Below, piece by piece: positions 54,026-63,052 of a DNA stretch of 64,000 nucleotides. The first letter of the stretch is position 1. Each line of letters begins with the position of its first letter. The DNA is from Flavobacterium sinopsychrotolerans (GTDB lineage Bacteria > Bacteroidota > Bacteroidia > Flavobacteriales > Flavobacteriaceae). The notes under the pieces are model-generated. The model was given only the letters and a program-made list of their open reading frames with translations. It searched no databases and was not told the origin of the DNA. The translations under genes and the position numbers were made by a program. The stretch is from positions 62,001-126,000 of the forward strand of contig NZ_FODN01000008.1 of assembly GCF_900110375.1 (NCBI RefSeq), given 5' to 3'.

Positions 54026-56518
54026 ATGATTATGAAAAAGAATCTCTTGTTTTTCGTGCTTTTGTTGTTGGTTTCAGCAACTACTGTTTTTGCGCAAACA
54101 AAAGTGAGTGGTGTTGTGGTTGATAAACAAAATCAACCTATTCCATTTGCAAATGTGGTTTTCAAAGGTTCCAGTGAAGGAATTGTGACTAATGAAGACG
54201 GTAAGTTTTATCTGGAATCTCAAAAAACATATACTACTTTAGTAATCTCTTCGGTAGGTTTTTCTGAGAAAGAAATTATCTTGGATAAACCGGTAAATTA
54301 TAATTTCAAAATCCAGCTGAATGAAGCCGAAAGCTTAAATGAGGTAGTGGTTTTTGCCGGAAAAACTTCCAAAAAGAACAATCCGGCACTAGACATTCTA
54401 AGAAAAATTTGGGAAAGAAAGCGTAAAAACGGGTTGTATCAGTTTGATCAATACCAGATGGAAAAGTATGAAAAAATAGAATTTGACATGAACTCTATTG
54501 ATAGTACTTTTATGAAAAGTAAGATTTTCAAAGGGATGGAATTTATATTCGATCAAATGGATACTTCCAGAGTAACCGGGAAAACCTATTTGCCTATTTT
54601 TATAAATGAATCACTCAATGATGTTTATGGAGACAACAAATTAAAGAAAGTAAAAGAGAAAATAAAAGCCAATAAAACATCTGGTTTCAATGGGAATCAA
54701 CAAATTTTATCTTTTGTAAAAGACTTGTATTCAGATTATAATATCTACAATAATTACTTGACTTTTTTTGACAAAAGTTTTACCAGTCCATTGTCTAAAA
54801 CAGGGATTGATGTTTATAATTATGTCTTGAAAGACAGTGCGTATATTGACAATAAATGGTGTTATAATATTGTTTTTTATCCAAGACGTAAAAACGAATT
54901 GACTTTCAAAGGGGATTTCTGGGTAAATGATTCCACATTTGCCATCAAGAAAATCAATATGGCAGTTACCAAAAGTGCCAATATTAACTGGGTAAAAGAT
55001 ATTTACTTAGAGCAGGAATTTGAAGTAGTAAGTGACTCTGTTTTCTTATTGACTAAGGATTATTTAATGTCCGATTTTGCTTTGAACAAAAAAGAAAATT
55101 CCAAAGGTGTTTATGGAAAACGAACCAGTTTTTATAGAAACCATCAATTCAATAAAGAATTGCCTGTTGCTTTTTATAAAGATGAAGTCAATTATATGGA
55201 TGATGAAGTCTACAATAAATCCGATGAATATTGGAATGAAAACCGTTTTGAAAACTTAAGCAAGGATGAATTGGGCGTTTATAAAATGCTGGATACGCTA
55301 CAAACCGTAAATAAATTCAAACAATTATACAGCTTGGTTTCCATACTAGGAAGCGGTTATGTAGAGTTTAATAACTTCGATTATGGACCTGTTTTTTCCA
55401 CATTTGGATACAATGAAGTCGAAGGTGTGCGCTTGCGAGTGGGAGGAAGAACCTATTTTGGACCCAACGATCCTTGGCGTATTCAAGTCTACACAGCGTA
55501 TGGGTTTAATGACGATAAATTTAAATATGGACTTTCAGGAAAATGGATGGTCGATAAGAAAAACCGCGTTATTTTGTCCGGAGGAAATAGGCGCGACATA
55601 GAACAAATTGGCGCCAGTTTAACTACCACAAATGATGTTTTGGGCAGAAGTTTTGCTTCGTCCTCCGTATTTTCATCTGGCAGCAATGGGAAATTGACCA
55701 ATATCAATTTGACCAATATGGCGATAGAAATGGAGCCTGTTAAAAATTTGATTTTCCAGGCTGGTATTTCGTACCGTACGCTGGAGTCCGCATCGCCGAC
55801 TTTTAGTTTGGATTATTATACGGATATAGCTAATTCAGTTACTAAAAGTGATGTGAAACAATCTGAAGCGAATTTTCAGATCGAGTATTCTCCAAAGCGA
55901 AAAACGATTGGTTTTGGTGTTGAAAGGAGCAATGTTGACAGTCCGTTTAGCCGTTTCTTCATTAATTACAGTCACGGATTCAAAGGGCTTTTGGATAGTG
56001 ATTTCAAGTATGACAAAGTACAATTGTATTACAAACAGCCTATAATTATTGGACCTTTAGGAAGAACCAATATTATTATGGAAGTGGGAAAAACTTTTGG
56101 AATCGTTCCTTTGGGATTGATGAGTGTGATTCCTGGGAATCAAACTTTTTTCACCATCGAAAACACGTTCAGCAACCTTAATTTCTATGAATTTGTGTCA
56201 GATCAATACGCCACTTTGCAATGGAATCACAATTTCAATGGCCGAATTTTTTCCAGAATTCCGTTCATGCGCAAACTCAATTGGAGAGAAATTGTATCCG
56301 TAAAAGGGGTTTATGGAACCATTTCTGATGAAAACAGAGCCATTAATGCTTCGGGTTTAATTTACAATGCACCCGAAAAAGGTTATTGGGAATACAGCGC
56401 CGGAATTGGGAATATCTTCAAAGTATTCCGCATCGATTTCGCTTGGCGAGGCAATTATCTCAACACGCCGGATACGAATCGTTTTACTGTAAAAGGATCG
56501 TTCGGGTTTAATTTCTAG
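54026..56518 (+). CDS. DUF5686/CarboxypepD_reg outer-membrane protein
   Basis: The 830-residue protein (start at Met1 or Met3) has a signal peptide ending near TVFAQ, then a CarboxypepD_reg-like domain (about residues 25-105, with VSGVVVDKQNQPIPFANVVF and SSVGFSEKEI), a DUF5686 region (about 130-400, GKTSKKNNPALDILRKIWER) and a C-terminal barrel of amphipathic strands ending FTVKGSFGFNF, whose final Phe is typical. Function unknown; such proteins sit in the outer membrane of Bacteroidota. The final stop TAG shares its G with the start of the structured repeat at 56518. Confidence 0.88.
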   Translation: MIMKKNLLFFVLLLLVSATTVFAQTKVSGVVVDKQNQPIPFANVVFKGSSEGIVTNEDGKFYLESQKTYTTLVISSVGFSEKEIILDKPVNYNFKIQLNEAESLNEVVVFAGKTSKKNNPALDILRKIWERKRKNGLYQFDQYQMEKYEKIEFDMNSIDSTFMKSKIFKGMEFIFDQMDTSRVTGKTYLPIFINESLNDVYGDNKLKKVKEKIKANKTSGFNGNQQILSFVKDLYSDYNIYNNYLTFFDKSFTSPLSKTGIDVYNYVLKDSAYIDNKWCYNIVFYPRRKNELTFKGDFWVNDSTFAIKKINMAVTKSANINWVKDIYLEQEFEVVSDSVFLLTKDYLMSDFALNKKENSKGVYGKRTSFYRNHQFNKELPVAFYKDEVNYMDDEVYNKSDEYWNENRFENLSKDELGVYKMLDTLQTVNKFKQLYSLVSILGSGYVEFNNFDYGPVFSTFGYNEVEGVRLRVGGRTYFGPNDPWRIQVYTAYGFNDDKFKYGLSGKWMVDKKNRVILSGGNRRDIEQIGASLTTTNDVLGRSFASSSVFSSGSNGKLTNINLTNMAIEMEPVKNLIFQAGISYRTLESASPTFSLDYYTDIANSVTKSDVKQSEANFQIEYSPKRKTIGFGVERSNVDSPFSRFFINYSHGFKGLLDSDFKYDKVQLYYKQPIIIGPLGRTNIIMEVGKTFGIVPLGLMSVIPGNQTFFTIENTFSNLNFYEFVSDQYATLQWNHNFNGRIFSRIPFMRKLNWREIVSVKGVYGTISDENRAINASGLIYNAPEKGYWEYSAGIGNIFKVFRIDFAWRGNYLNTPDTNRFTVKGSFGFNF

Positions 56519-56643
56519 GAGCTATTCCGGCTATTCGTTACAATCTTTTATCTCGTTAAAAAACGAGATAAAAGGATTTTCACTTCAAACGAAGTTCACT
56601 GAACTCCTATTAAAATAGATATTAAGTGAAGTAATCCGGGCTA
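56518..56643 (+). ncRNA. Structured intergenic repeat, long copy (candidate RNA element)
   Basis: It begins GGAGCTATTCCGGCTATTCG and ends AATCCGGGCTA, matching the short copy at 52741-52818. A 13-bp central hairpin with an AAAA loop (56545-56557 with 56562-56574) has a different sequence from the other copy. GGAG (56518-56521) can pair with CTCC (56604-56607), and CCGG (56527-56530) with CCGG (56636-56639); these cross as a pseudoknot. This copy has an extra helix, TTCACTT (56579-56585) with AAGTGAA (56624-56630). It overlaps the stop codon of the upstream gene by one base. Confidence 0.65.
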
Positions 56644-56658
56644 AAAAACATCTTAATT

Positions 56659-57261
56659 ATGCAAGAAGCCATCGACTACCTTTTAGAAAAAGATGCCATT
56701 TTCAAGTCAATCATTGAACAATACGGAATGCCAAGCATTCCCAAAAGACCGCAAGGTTTTGAAACTTTAGTATTGTTGATTTTAGAACAACAAGTATCCA
56801 TAGATTCGGCTAAAGCCACTTTCTTAAAAATAAAAGCCAGTCAAAAAGCTATAGCACCGGAAATTCTTCTTCGCATATTGGACGAGGAATTTAGGAATCT
56901 TGGCGTAAGCCGTCAGAAAACGTCTTATATCAAAGCTTTGGCGACAGCCATATTGAACAAAGAGCTAGATTTAGAAAGTTTGCCAAACAAAACCGCTCAA
57001 CAAGTGCGCGAAGAACTCATTAAAATAAAAGGAATAGGAAACTGGACCATCGATATTTACTTGATGTTTTGTCTGCAAGCCCCGGATTTATTGCCGTTAG
57101 GAGATATTGCGGTCGTAAATACCATAAAGGAATTGCTTGATATTCACGATAAAGACACCATGGAAATTCATGCTGAACAATGGAGTCCGTATCGTTCTTA
57201 CGCAACCTATCTTTTGTGGCACCATTATTTAAACAAAAGAAATAGGACAGTGGTTTATTAA
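56659..57261 (+). CDS. AlkA-like DNA-3-methyladenine glycosylase (HhH-GPD)
   Basis: The 200-residue enzyme belongs to the HhH-GPD base-excision superfamily. The helix-hairpin-helix is at about residues 120-140 (LIKIKGIGNWTIDIYLMF) and the catalytic Asp lies in LPLGDIAVVN (about 148-157). The N-terminal segment FETLVLLILEQQVSIDSAKA near 34 matches the AlkA core. It removes alkylated purines from DNA. It is short compared with E. coli AlkA because the N-terminal TBP-like domain is absent. Confidence 0.9.
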   Translation: MQEAIDYLLEKDAIFKSIIEQYGMPSIPKRPQGFETLVLLILEQQVSIDSAKATFLKIKASQKAIAPEILLRILDEEFRNLGVSRQKTSYIKALATAILNKELDLESLPNKTAQQVREELIKIKGIGNWTIDIYLMFCLQAPDLLPLGDIAVVNTIKELLDIHDKDTMEIHAEQWSPYRSYATYLLWHHYLNKRNRTVVY

Positions 57262-57307
57262 AGTACTCACTGTTAAAATTTAATCAAGAGATAACATGAA
57301 TTTTTTA

Positions 57308-57337
57308 TTGTAAAAAGGGATACTTTACTTATTTTTG
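57308..57337 (+). promoter_or_regulatory. Promoter of the ppa gene
   Basis: TTG (57308-57310), a 19-base spacer and TATTTTTG (57330-57337) match the Bacteroidota consensus exactly. The -7 box lies 32 bases before the ATG. Confidence 0.8.
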
Positions 57338-57369
57338 CAACCATTAAATATAGAAAAGAAAAAACTAAA

Positions 57370-57900
57370 ATGACTGCAGACAAATTAACAACTTTCGATG
57401 TCTTAATCGAAATACCAAGAGGAAGTAGAAATAAATACGAATATGATTTCGAAATAAAAAGAATGCGTTTTGACAGAATGTTATTTTCGTCAATGATGTA
57501 TCCTGCGGATTACGGATTTATTCCGGAAACATTAGCCCTAGACGGAGATCCATTAGATGTATTGGTTTTGGTAAACGAACCAACTTTTCCTGGATGTGTA
57601 ATGGAAGTAAAACCAATCGGTGTTTTTCACATGGCGGATGATAAAGGACCGGATGAAAAAGTAATTTGTGTGCCGGTTTCAGATCCAATCTGGAACTCAT
57701 TAAATGATTTGTCAGACATGAATCCACACTTATTAAAAGAAATTGAGCACTTTTTCCAAGTGTACAAAGATCTTGAAAATAAGAAAGTTGATGTAGGAGG
57801 TTGGGGAGATGTAAACGAAGCGTATGAGATAATTAGAAAATGTACGGAGCGTTTTAATCAAATCGAAAACAAACCAGAAGGATTATTTAGTATTAAATAA
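57370..57900 (+). CDS. ppa: Soluble inorganic pyrophosphatase (family I)
   Basis: The 176-residue cytoplasmic enzyme hydrolyses pyrophosphate with Mg2+. Family I motifs are visible: IEIPRGSRNKYEYDFEIKRM (about residues 13-32), YPADYGFIPETLALDGDPLD near 49-68 (with the DxDPxD metal site as DGDPLD), and KVICVPVSDPIW near 97. Length matches hexameric bacterial enzymes. A terminator follows and then the membrane pyrophosphatase gene on the same strand. Confidence 0.96.
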   Translation: MTADKLTTFDVLIEIPRGSRNKYEYDFEIKRMRFDRMLFSSMMYPADYGFIPETLALDGDPLDVLVLVNEPTFPGCVMEVKPIGVFHMADDKGPDEKVICVPVSDPIWNSLNDLSDMNPHLLKEIEHFFQVYKDLENKKVDVGGWGDVNEAYEIIRKCTERFNQIENKPEGLFSIK

Positions 57901-57921
57901 ATAACAATCCTATTTTTTATA

Positions 57922-57957
57922 AAAAAAGCAATATTCTGTTAAGAGTATTGCTTTTTT
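57922..57957 (+). terminator. Rho-independent terminator between ppa and hppA
   Basis: AAAAAAGCAATATTCT pairs with AGAGTATTGCTTTTTT with one G-T wobble, followed by GTT; T-rich on the downstream side. Confidence 0.8.
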
Positions 57958-58011
57958 GTTTAAATTCGTTTTGTTACACTATTAATATTAACCAAAAACC
58001 AAACCAAAATT

Positions 58012-60471
58012 ATGAATACAATAATGATTTATTTGCCAATAGCCATGGCATTTATTGGACTGGCATTTATGTTTACAAAACGAGCATGGGTTTTAAAACA
58101 AGATCCGGGTGACGGTAAGATGAAAGAGATTTCAGATTACATTTATGAAGGAGCCTTGGCTTTCTTAAAAGCAGAATATAGGTTATTGACTTTCTTTGTC
58201 ATTGGAGCAAGTGTTGTTTTAGCCGGAATTTCATTTATTGTTCCTACAACACACATATTAATAGTGGTTGCTTTTATTTTCGGTGCTTTTTTCTCCGCTT
58301 TAGCGGGGAATATGGGAATGAAAATTGCAACAAAAACAAATGTTAGAACCACGCAGGCTGCACGTACGAGTTTGCCGCAAGCTTTAAAAGTTTCTTTTGG
58401 CGGTGGAACCGTAATGGGGTTAGGAGTTGCGGGTTTAGCCGTTTTAGGATTGACCACTTTCTTTATATTTTTCTTTCACTTTTTTATGAATGGAGTTTGG
58501 ACTTCAACAGAAGACATGACCATTGTATTGGAAACATTAGCCGGATTTTCTCTTGGAGCAGAATCTATTGCTTTGTTTGCCAGAGTTGGTGGTGGAATTT
58601 ACACGAAAGCTGCCGATGTAGGTGCTGATTTAGTTGGGAAAATAGAAGCAGGAATTCCTGAGGATGATCCTCGTAATCCAGCTACAATTGCGGATAATGT
58701 GGGTGATAATGTGGGTGATGTTGCCGGAATGGGAGCCGATTTATTTGGTTCTTATGTTGCAACCGTTTTAGCAGCGATGGTTCTTGGTAATTATGTTATC
58801 AAAGATATGGGCGGAAATATTCAAGATGCTTTTGGCGGAATTGGACCTATTTTATTACCAATGGCAATTGCTGGTTTTGGAATTTTATTTTCGATTATCG
58901 GTACGATGTTAGTAAAAATTACAGATGATAATGCTAAAGAAGCACAAGTTCAAAAAGCATTGAATATAGGAAACTGGGTATCAATAGGATTAACCCTTAT
59001 TGCCTGTTATTTTTTAGTGCAATACATGTTGCCGGAAACAATGAAAATGGATTTCTTTGGCGAAGGCACTAAAGAGATTTCATCCATGCGCGTTTTCTAT
59101 GCTACAATCGTCGGATTAGTGGTTGGGGCTGTTATCTCATCCGTTACAGAATATTACACAGGACTGGGTACAAAACCCGTTATGGCAATTGTACAAAAAT
59201 CAAGTACCGGAGCAGGAACAAACGTAATTGCAGGATTAGCAACCGGAATGATTTCCACGTTTCCAACGGTATTATTATTTGCAGCGGCGATTTGGACATC
59301 TTACGCTTTTGCAGGATTTTACGGTGTGGCTTTGGCCGCCTCGGCGATGATGGCAACAACGGCGATGCAATTAGCAATCGATGCCTTCGGACCTATATCT
59401 GACAATGCCGGTGGAATTGCTGAGATGAGCGAATTACCTAAAGAAGTACGTACCAGAACCGATATTTTAGATTCTGTGGGAAATACAACTGCAGCAACAG
59501 GAAAAGGTTTTGCAATCGCTTCAGCGGCATTAACATCACTGGCTTTATTTGCTGCGTATGTAACTTTTACAGGAATTGACGGAATTAATATTTTCAAAGC
59601 TCCTGTTTTGGCAATGTTATTTGTGGGCGGGATGATACCAGTAGTTTTCTCAGCTTTGGCCATGAATTCAGTTGGAAAAGCCGCGATGGACATGGTTTAT
59701 GAAGTACGTCGCCAGTTTAGAGAAATTCCAGGAATTATGGAAGGAACAGGAAAACCTGAATATGCAAAATGTGTTGATATTTCTACCAAAGCCGCTTTGC
59801 GCGAAATGATGTTGCCGGGAATTTTGACTATTGGTTTTCCAATTGCGATTGTACTACTTGGGAAATTAGTTTATGCCGATAACAACCAATTGATTGCTGA
59901 AATGCTAGGAGGTTACATGGCCGGAGTTACCGTTTCAGGTGTACTTTGGGCTGTTTTTCAAAATAATGCCGGCGGTGCTTGGGACAATGCCAAAAAATCT
60001 TTTGAAGCAGGAGTTTTAATCAATGGTGAAATGACATATAAAGGTTCTGATGCGCATAAAGCGGCCGTTACCGGAGATACTGTTGGTGATCCGTTCAAAG
60101 ATACTTCTGGACCATCAATGAATATTTTGATTAAATTGACGTGTTTGATAGGTTTGGTAATTGCCCCAATTTTAGGAAACGGAAGTCATACAATTTCTGA
60201 TACAGCTACGTGTTGTGTTGCTTCAGGAAAATGTACCTCAATGTCAGCGGAAGAATGCAAAGCAAAAGGCTGTACAAATAAAAGTTGTGAACATATGAAT
60301 GCAGCAGCAATACCAAATCATATGATGTCTAAAGAAGTTTCTATCGAAAAAACGAATGTTGATGGAAAAGTAAAAGCGACCATTAAAACAAATATTAACG
60401 GAAAAGTTACTGTTCAGAATTTCGAAGGAACTGACGAAGAAGTTCAAACTAAGATTGATTCTTTGAAATGA
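58012..60471 (+). CDS. hppA: Membrane-bound, K+-dependent type pyrophosphatase with a Cys-rich C-terminal tail
   Basis: The 819-residue protein has the multi-helix core of ion-translocating pyrophosphatases. DVGADLVGK at about residues 202-210 and [20 protein letters not shown] near 226-245 form the pyrophosphate site. [10 protein letters not shown] at 490-499 carries Ala494 and Gly497, the pattern of K+-dependent enzymes. Such pumps move Na+ or H+ out of the cell using pyrophosphate energy; the ion cannot be told from the sequence. Unusually, the core ends near residue 722 and is followed by about 95 residues with six Cys (CC at 734-735, then 741, 749, 754 and 759) and a polar beta-like end, not seen in typical members of about 700 residues. 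Confidence 0.95.
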   Translation: MNTIMIYLPIAMAFIGLAFMFTKRAWVLKQDPGDGKMKEISDYIYEGALAFLKAEYRLLTFFVIGASVVLAGISFIVPTTHILIVVAFIFGAFFSALAGNMGMKIATKTNVRTTQAARTSLPQALKVSFGGGTVMGLGVAGLAVLGLTTFFIFFFHFFMNGVWTSTEDMTIVLETLAGFSLGAESIALFARVGGGIYTKAADVGADLVGKIEAGIPEDDPRNPATIADNVGDNVGDVAGMGADLFGSYVATVLAAMVLGNYVIKDMGGNIQDAFGGIGPILLPMAIAGFGILFSIIGTMLVKITDDNAKEAQVQKALNIGNWVSIGLTLIACYFLVQYMLPETMKMDFFGEGTKEISSMRVFYATIVGLVVGAVISSVTEYYTGLGTKPVMAIVQKSSTGAGTNVIAGLATGMISTFPTVLLFAAAIWTSYAFAGFYGVALAASAMMATTAMQLAIDAFGPISDNAGGIAEMSELPKEVRTRTDILDSVGNTTAATGKGFAIASAALTSLALFAAYVTFTGIDGINIFKAPVLAMLFVGGMIPVVFSALAMNSVGKAAMDMVYEVRRQFREIPGIMEGTGKPEYAKCVDISTKAALREMMLPGILTIGFPIAIVLLGKLVYADNNQLIAEMLGGYMAGVTVSGVLWAVFQNNAGGAWDNAKKSFEAGVLINGEMTYKGSDAHKAAVTGDTVGDPFKDTSGPSMNILIKLTCLIGLVIAPILGNGSHTISDTATCCVASGKCTSMSAEECKAKGCTNKSCEHMNAAAIPNHMMSKEVSIEKTNVDGKVKATIKTNINGKVTVQNFEGTDEEVQTKIDSLK

Positions 60472-60489
60472 TTAAAAGTCTTGTAAATA

Positions 60490-60519
60490 ATAAATGCCTC
60501 GCAATTGCGAGGCATTTAT
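60490..60519. terminator. Bidirectional Rho-independent terminator
   Basis: A perfect 30-base palindrome centred on CGCAATTGCG (60490-60519), after the hppA stop and before the convergent kinase gene. AT-rich flanks rather than long T-runs. Confidence 0.75.
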
Positions 60520-60549
60520 GTTTATATGTGTTTTTATATCCAGTTTCTA

Positions 60550-60581
60550 CTCCCTCTCTGAAGGAGAGGGTTGGGGAGAGA
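60550..60581. repeat. Short hairpin repeat CCCTCTC/GAGAGGG
   Basis: CCCTCTCTGAAGGAGAGGG followed by TTGGGGAGAG forms a GC-rich hairpin next to the kinase gene 3' end. Sequences of this form are dispersed in flavobacterial genomes (recalled, not checked); it may add to termination on the minus strand. Confidence 0.5.
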
Positions 60582-60584
60582 ATT

Positions 60585-61199
60585 CTAAAATAACCCGTTC
60601 AATTCCGCATCGATACGGTTAAAAATATTTCCTAAATCTTCTGGATTGTCAACAAAATTTATGTTGTCAACGTCAATAATCATTAGTTTTCCTTTGTCGT
60701 AGGTTTGAATCCAACCTTCATATCTTTCGTTCAAGCGACTCAAATAATCAATAGATATTGAGTTTTCGTATTCACGACCTCGTTTGTGTATTTGCCCGAC
60801 TAAATTAGGGATAGAACTTCTCAAATAGATCAATAAATCAGGTGCTTTAACCGTAGATTCCATTAATTCAAAAAGAGAAGAATAATTCTGGAAATCGCGA
60901 TTGGTCATCAAACCCATTGCATACAAGTTTGGAGCAAAAATATGTGCATCTTCATAAATGGTTCGGTCCTGAATGATTTTTTTACCGCTTTCACGAATTT
61001 GCATCACCTGACGAAAACGGCTGTTCAAGAAATAAATTTGTAAATTAAATGACCAACGTTCCATTTGGTGGTAAAAATCATCCAAGTATGGATTGTCAAC
61101 TACATCTTCAAAATGCGGTTCCCACTTAAAATGTTTCGCTAATAATCGAGTTAAAGTTGTTTTTCCGGAACCTATATTTCCTGCTATTGCTATGTGCAT
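60585..61199 (-). CDS. Deoxynucleoside kinase
   Basis: The 204-residue cytoplasmic enzyme has a P-loop at the N-terminus (AGNIGSGKTTLTRLL, residues 5-19), the DNK-type catalytic segment with Glu (FEDVVDNPYLDDFY near 35), QDRTIYEDAHIFA near 85 (with the ERS-type Arg variant) and a lid region with KRGREYENSISIDYLSRLNE near 140. It phosphorylates deoxynucleosides in salvage. The exact base preference cannot be told. Its start codon overlaps the stop of the upstream secreted-protein gene by one base. Confidence 0.92.
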   Translation of the reverse strand: MHIAIAGNIGSGKTTLTRLLAKHFKWEPHFEDVVDNPYLDDFYHQMERWSFNLQIYFLNSRFRQVMQIRESGKKIIQDRTIYEDAHIFAPNLYAMGLMTNRDFQNYSSLFELMESTVKAPDLLIYLRSSIPNLVGQIHKRGREYENSISIDYLSRLNERYEGWIQTYDKGKLMIIDVDNINFVDNPEDLGNIFNRIDAELNGLF

Positions 61200-61990
61200 T
61201 ACGGTATTGTGATTTTATAATTTGTAATTCCTGCTAATGTAAAAATAGATAAAATTTGGTCCTTGTAATAGAATTTTTTAAACGTTTTTTCTGAAATTTC
61301 AATTTCAGTTTTTTTACCTTTTTCTAAATCCTCAAAAATCAAAACAGCGTCCTTAGAATAAATAAACTGGTTGTCATTAATAATTACAATGGAATCAAAA
61401 TCAGGAATTATCCCTTTACTTTTTATTTTTCCAAAAATGTCACATACATACCAGTTGTTTTTATTATCAACCCAATGAAAGACATTGAAATCTGAAGAAT
61501 AGTTTTTAATGCTTTCTGTAAACGGAACTGAAACGGTTTTGTATTCTTTGTTTAAATAATCAAAAAATCCTAACTGCTGATTCATACTGTTATAAACCCA
61601 CAACTGATTTTGAGAAGCGATTCCAATTGCAGTAGCCACAATAGGAATTGTACTTTCTGAAAAATTGATTTTTTGGGTTTCATTCAGTTGATTGTCCAAA
61701 AGGATAACGGTATTGAAATTTTCGTAGAATAATACTATTTTAAGTGGGTTTTGTAGGTCAACTTTGGTGATTCTGCCCAAAGAAATATTCTTGTATTCTA
61801 AAGTTTCCTGTGTTCCAATTTTAGAAAAAACATTGTTTTTTAGGGTGTAATAAAAACCAAATGAATCGTATCCTAAAAACGCATCTCCATCAAAACGAAT
61901 GGAGTCAATTTTAAGGGGAGTCAGTTTTTGGTTCTGACTTGATACAACTGAGAACGAGGCAATAAACAGTAATAGCACTAATTTCTTCAT
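61199..61990 (-). CDS. Secreted beta-propeller-like protein of unknown function
   Basis: The 263-residue product has a signal peptide (LVLLLFIASFSVVSSQ) and then short repeated beta-strand motifs (FLGYDSFGFYYTLKNNVFSK, NQLWVYNSMNQQLGFFDYLN, VFHWVDNKNNWYVCDIFGKI) like the blades of a propeller. No family name is recognised. The stop overlaps the dNK start by one base, so the genes form an operon; the functional link between a periplasmic propeller and a kinase is unclear and may be incidental. Confidence 0.75.
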   Translation of the reverse strand: MKKLVLLLFIASFSVVSSQNQKLTPLKIDSIRFDGDAFLGYDSFGFYYTLKNNVFSKIGTQETLEYKNISLGRITKVDLQNPLKIVLFYENFNTVILLDNQLNETQKINFSESTIPIVATAIGIASQNQLWVYNSMNQQLGFFDYLNKEYKTVSVPFTESIKNYSSDFNVFHWVDNKNNWYVCDIFGKIKSKGIIPDFDSIVIINDNQFIYSKDAVLIFEDLEKGKKTEIEISEKTFKKFYYKDQILSIFTLAGITNYKITIP

Positions 61991-62104
61991 GAAAGCGAAA
62001 TTACGATTAAACCTTATACAATTATGATTGTCTTACTGTTATTTTAACAGAATACTTGTAACAAAAATAGTATTTTTCAGTCTTATTTATCAAAATCCAA
62101 TAGT

Positions 62105-62995
62105 ATGTATAAAGTAGTTTTCACATTAGTATTAGTAGTCGCATCATTCATGGGACTTCACGCTCAGGAATTTCAAGGAATGGCAGTTTATGAATCGAAA
62201 ACCAGCACCTCCGATTTTAAAACGCGAATGGAAGGCAATAAGGAGATGACTCCGGACATGCAAAAAATGATCGAAGAAAGAATGAAGAAGATGTTCGAAA
62301 AGACATTCATCCTTAATTTTGATAAATCGGCATCGATATATAAAGAAGAAGAAAAATTAGATACTCCAGGTCAAAGTGGTGGCGGAATGCGAATGATGAT
62401 GTCTATGACTGGCGGTGGCGGAACGTATTATAAAAACGTAAAAGAGAAATCCTATACTGTTGATAAAGAGTTCATGGGGAAAGAGTTTCTTGTAAAAGAT
62501 TCGTTGCCTAATTTGCAATGGAAAATGGAAGGTGAAACCCGTGTTATTGGTGGTTACAATTGTTTCAAAGCAACTGCGGTACGACCTGCTAGCAAAACCG
62601 ATTTTAGAAATTTCAGACCAAAAAAAGAAGATGCCGCAACTGCAAAACCAGCGGATGCCACTAAAAAAACCAGTATTCTAGATGAATTGGATATGCCTAA
62701 AGAAACTATAATTACGGCTTGGTATACTCCGGAAATTCCAGTCAATCAAGGGCCTGAAAACTATTGGGGATTACCCGGTTTAATATTGGAAGTGAATGAC
62801 GGTAAAACGGTTATTTTATGTTCAAAAGTGGTTCTGAATCCTAAAGTTAAAACTGAAATAAAAGCGGCAACTAAAGGAAAAGTAACGACTCAAAAAGAAT
62901 TTGACGAAATCGTATTGAAAAAAATGGAAGAGTTTAGAGAGATGAACCAAGGACGTGGCGGAAATGGCGGAATGCGAATGAGAATTGGAGGATAA
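62105..62995 (+). CDS. GLPGLI-family secreted protein
   Basis: The 296-residue protein has a signal peptide ending near SFMGLHAQE and carries the family signature GLPGLILEV at about residue 220 within NYWGLPGLILEVNDGKTVIL. A Met/Gly-rich segment (MRMMMSMTGGGGTYY) lies near residue 97, and another Gly-rich tail ends the protein (NGGMRMRIGG). GLPGLI proteins are common in Bacteroidota, often beside TonB-dependent receptors or CarboxypepD_reg barrels, as here, but their function is not known. Confidence 0.9.
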   Translation: MYKVVFTLVLVVASFMGLHAQEFQGMAVYESKTSTSDFKTRMEGNKEMTPDMQKMIEERMKKMFEKTFILNFDKSASIYKEEEKLDTPGQSGGGMRMMMSMTGGGGTYYKNVKEKSYTVDKEFMGKEFLVKDSLPNLQWKMEGETRVIGGYNCFKATAVRPASKTDFRNFRPKKEDAATAKPADATKKTSILDELDMPKETIITAWYTPEIPVNQGPENYWGLPGLILEVNDGKTVILCSKVVLNPKVKTEIKAATKGKVTTQKEFDEIVLKKMEEFREMNQGRGGNGGMRMRIGG

Positions 62996-63052
62996 AAATA
63001 AGCCAGATCAGAGTTTAAAATCAATACTATAGATTTCATCCATAATTCCTAA

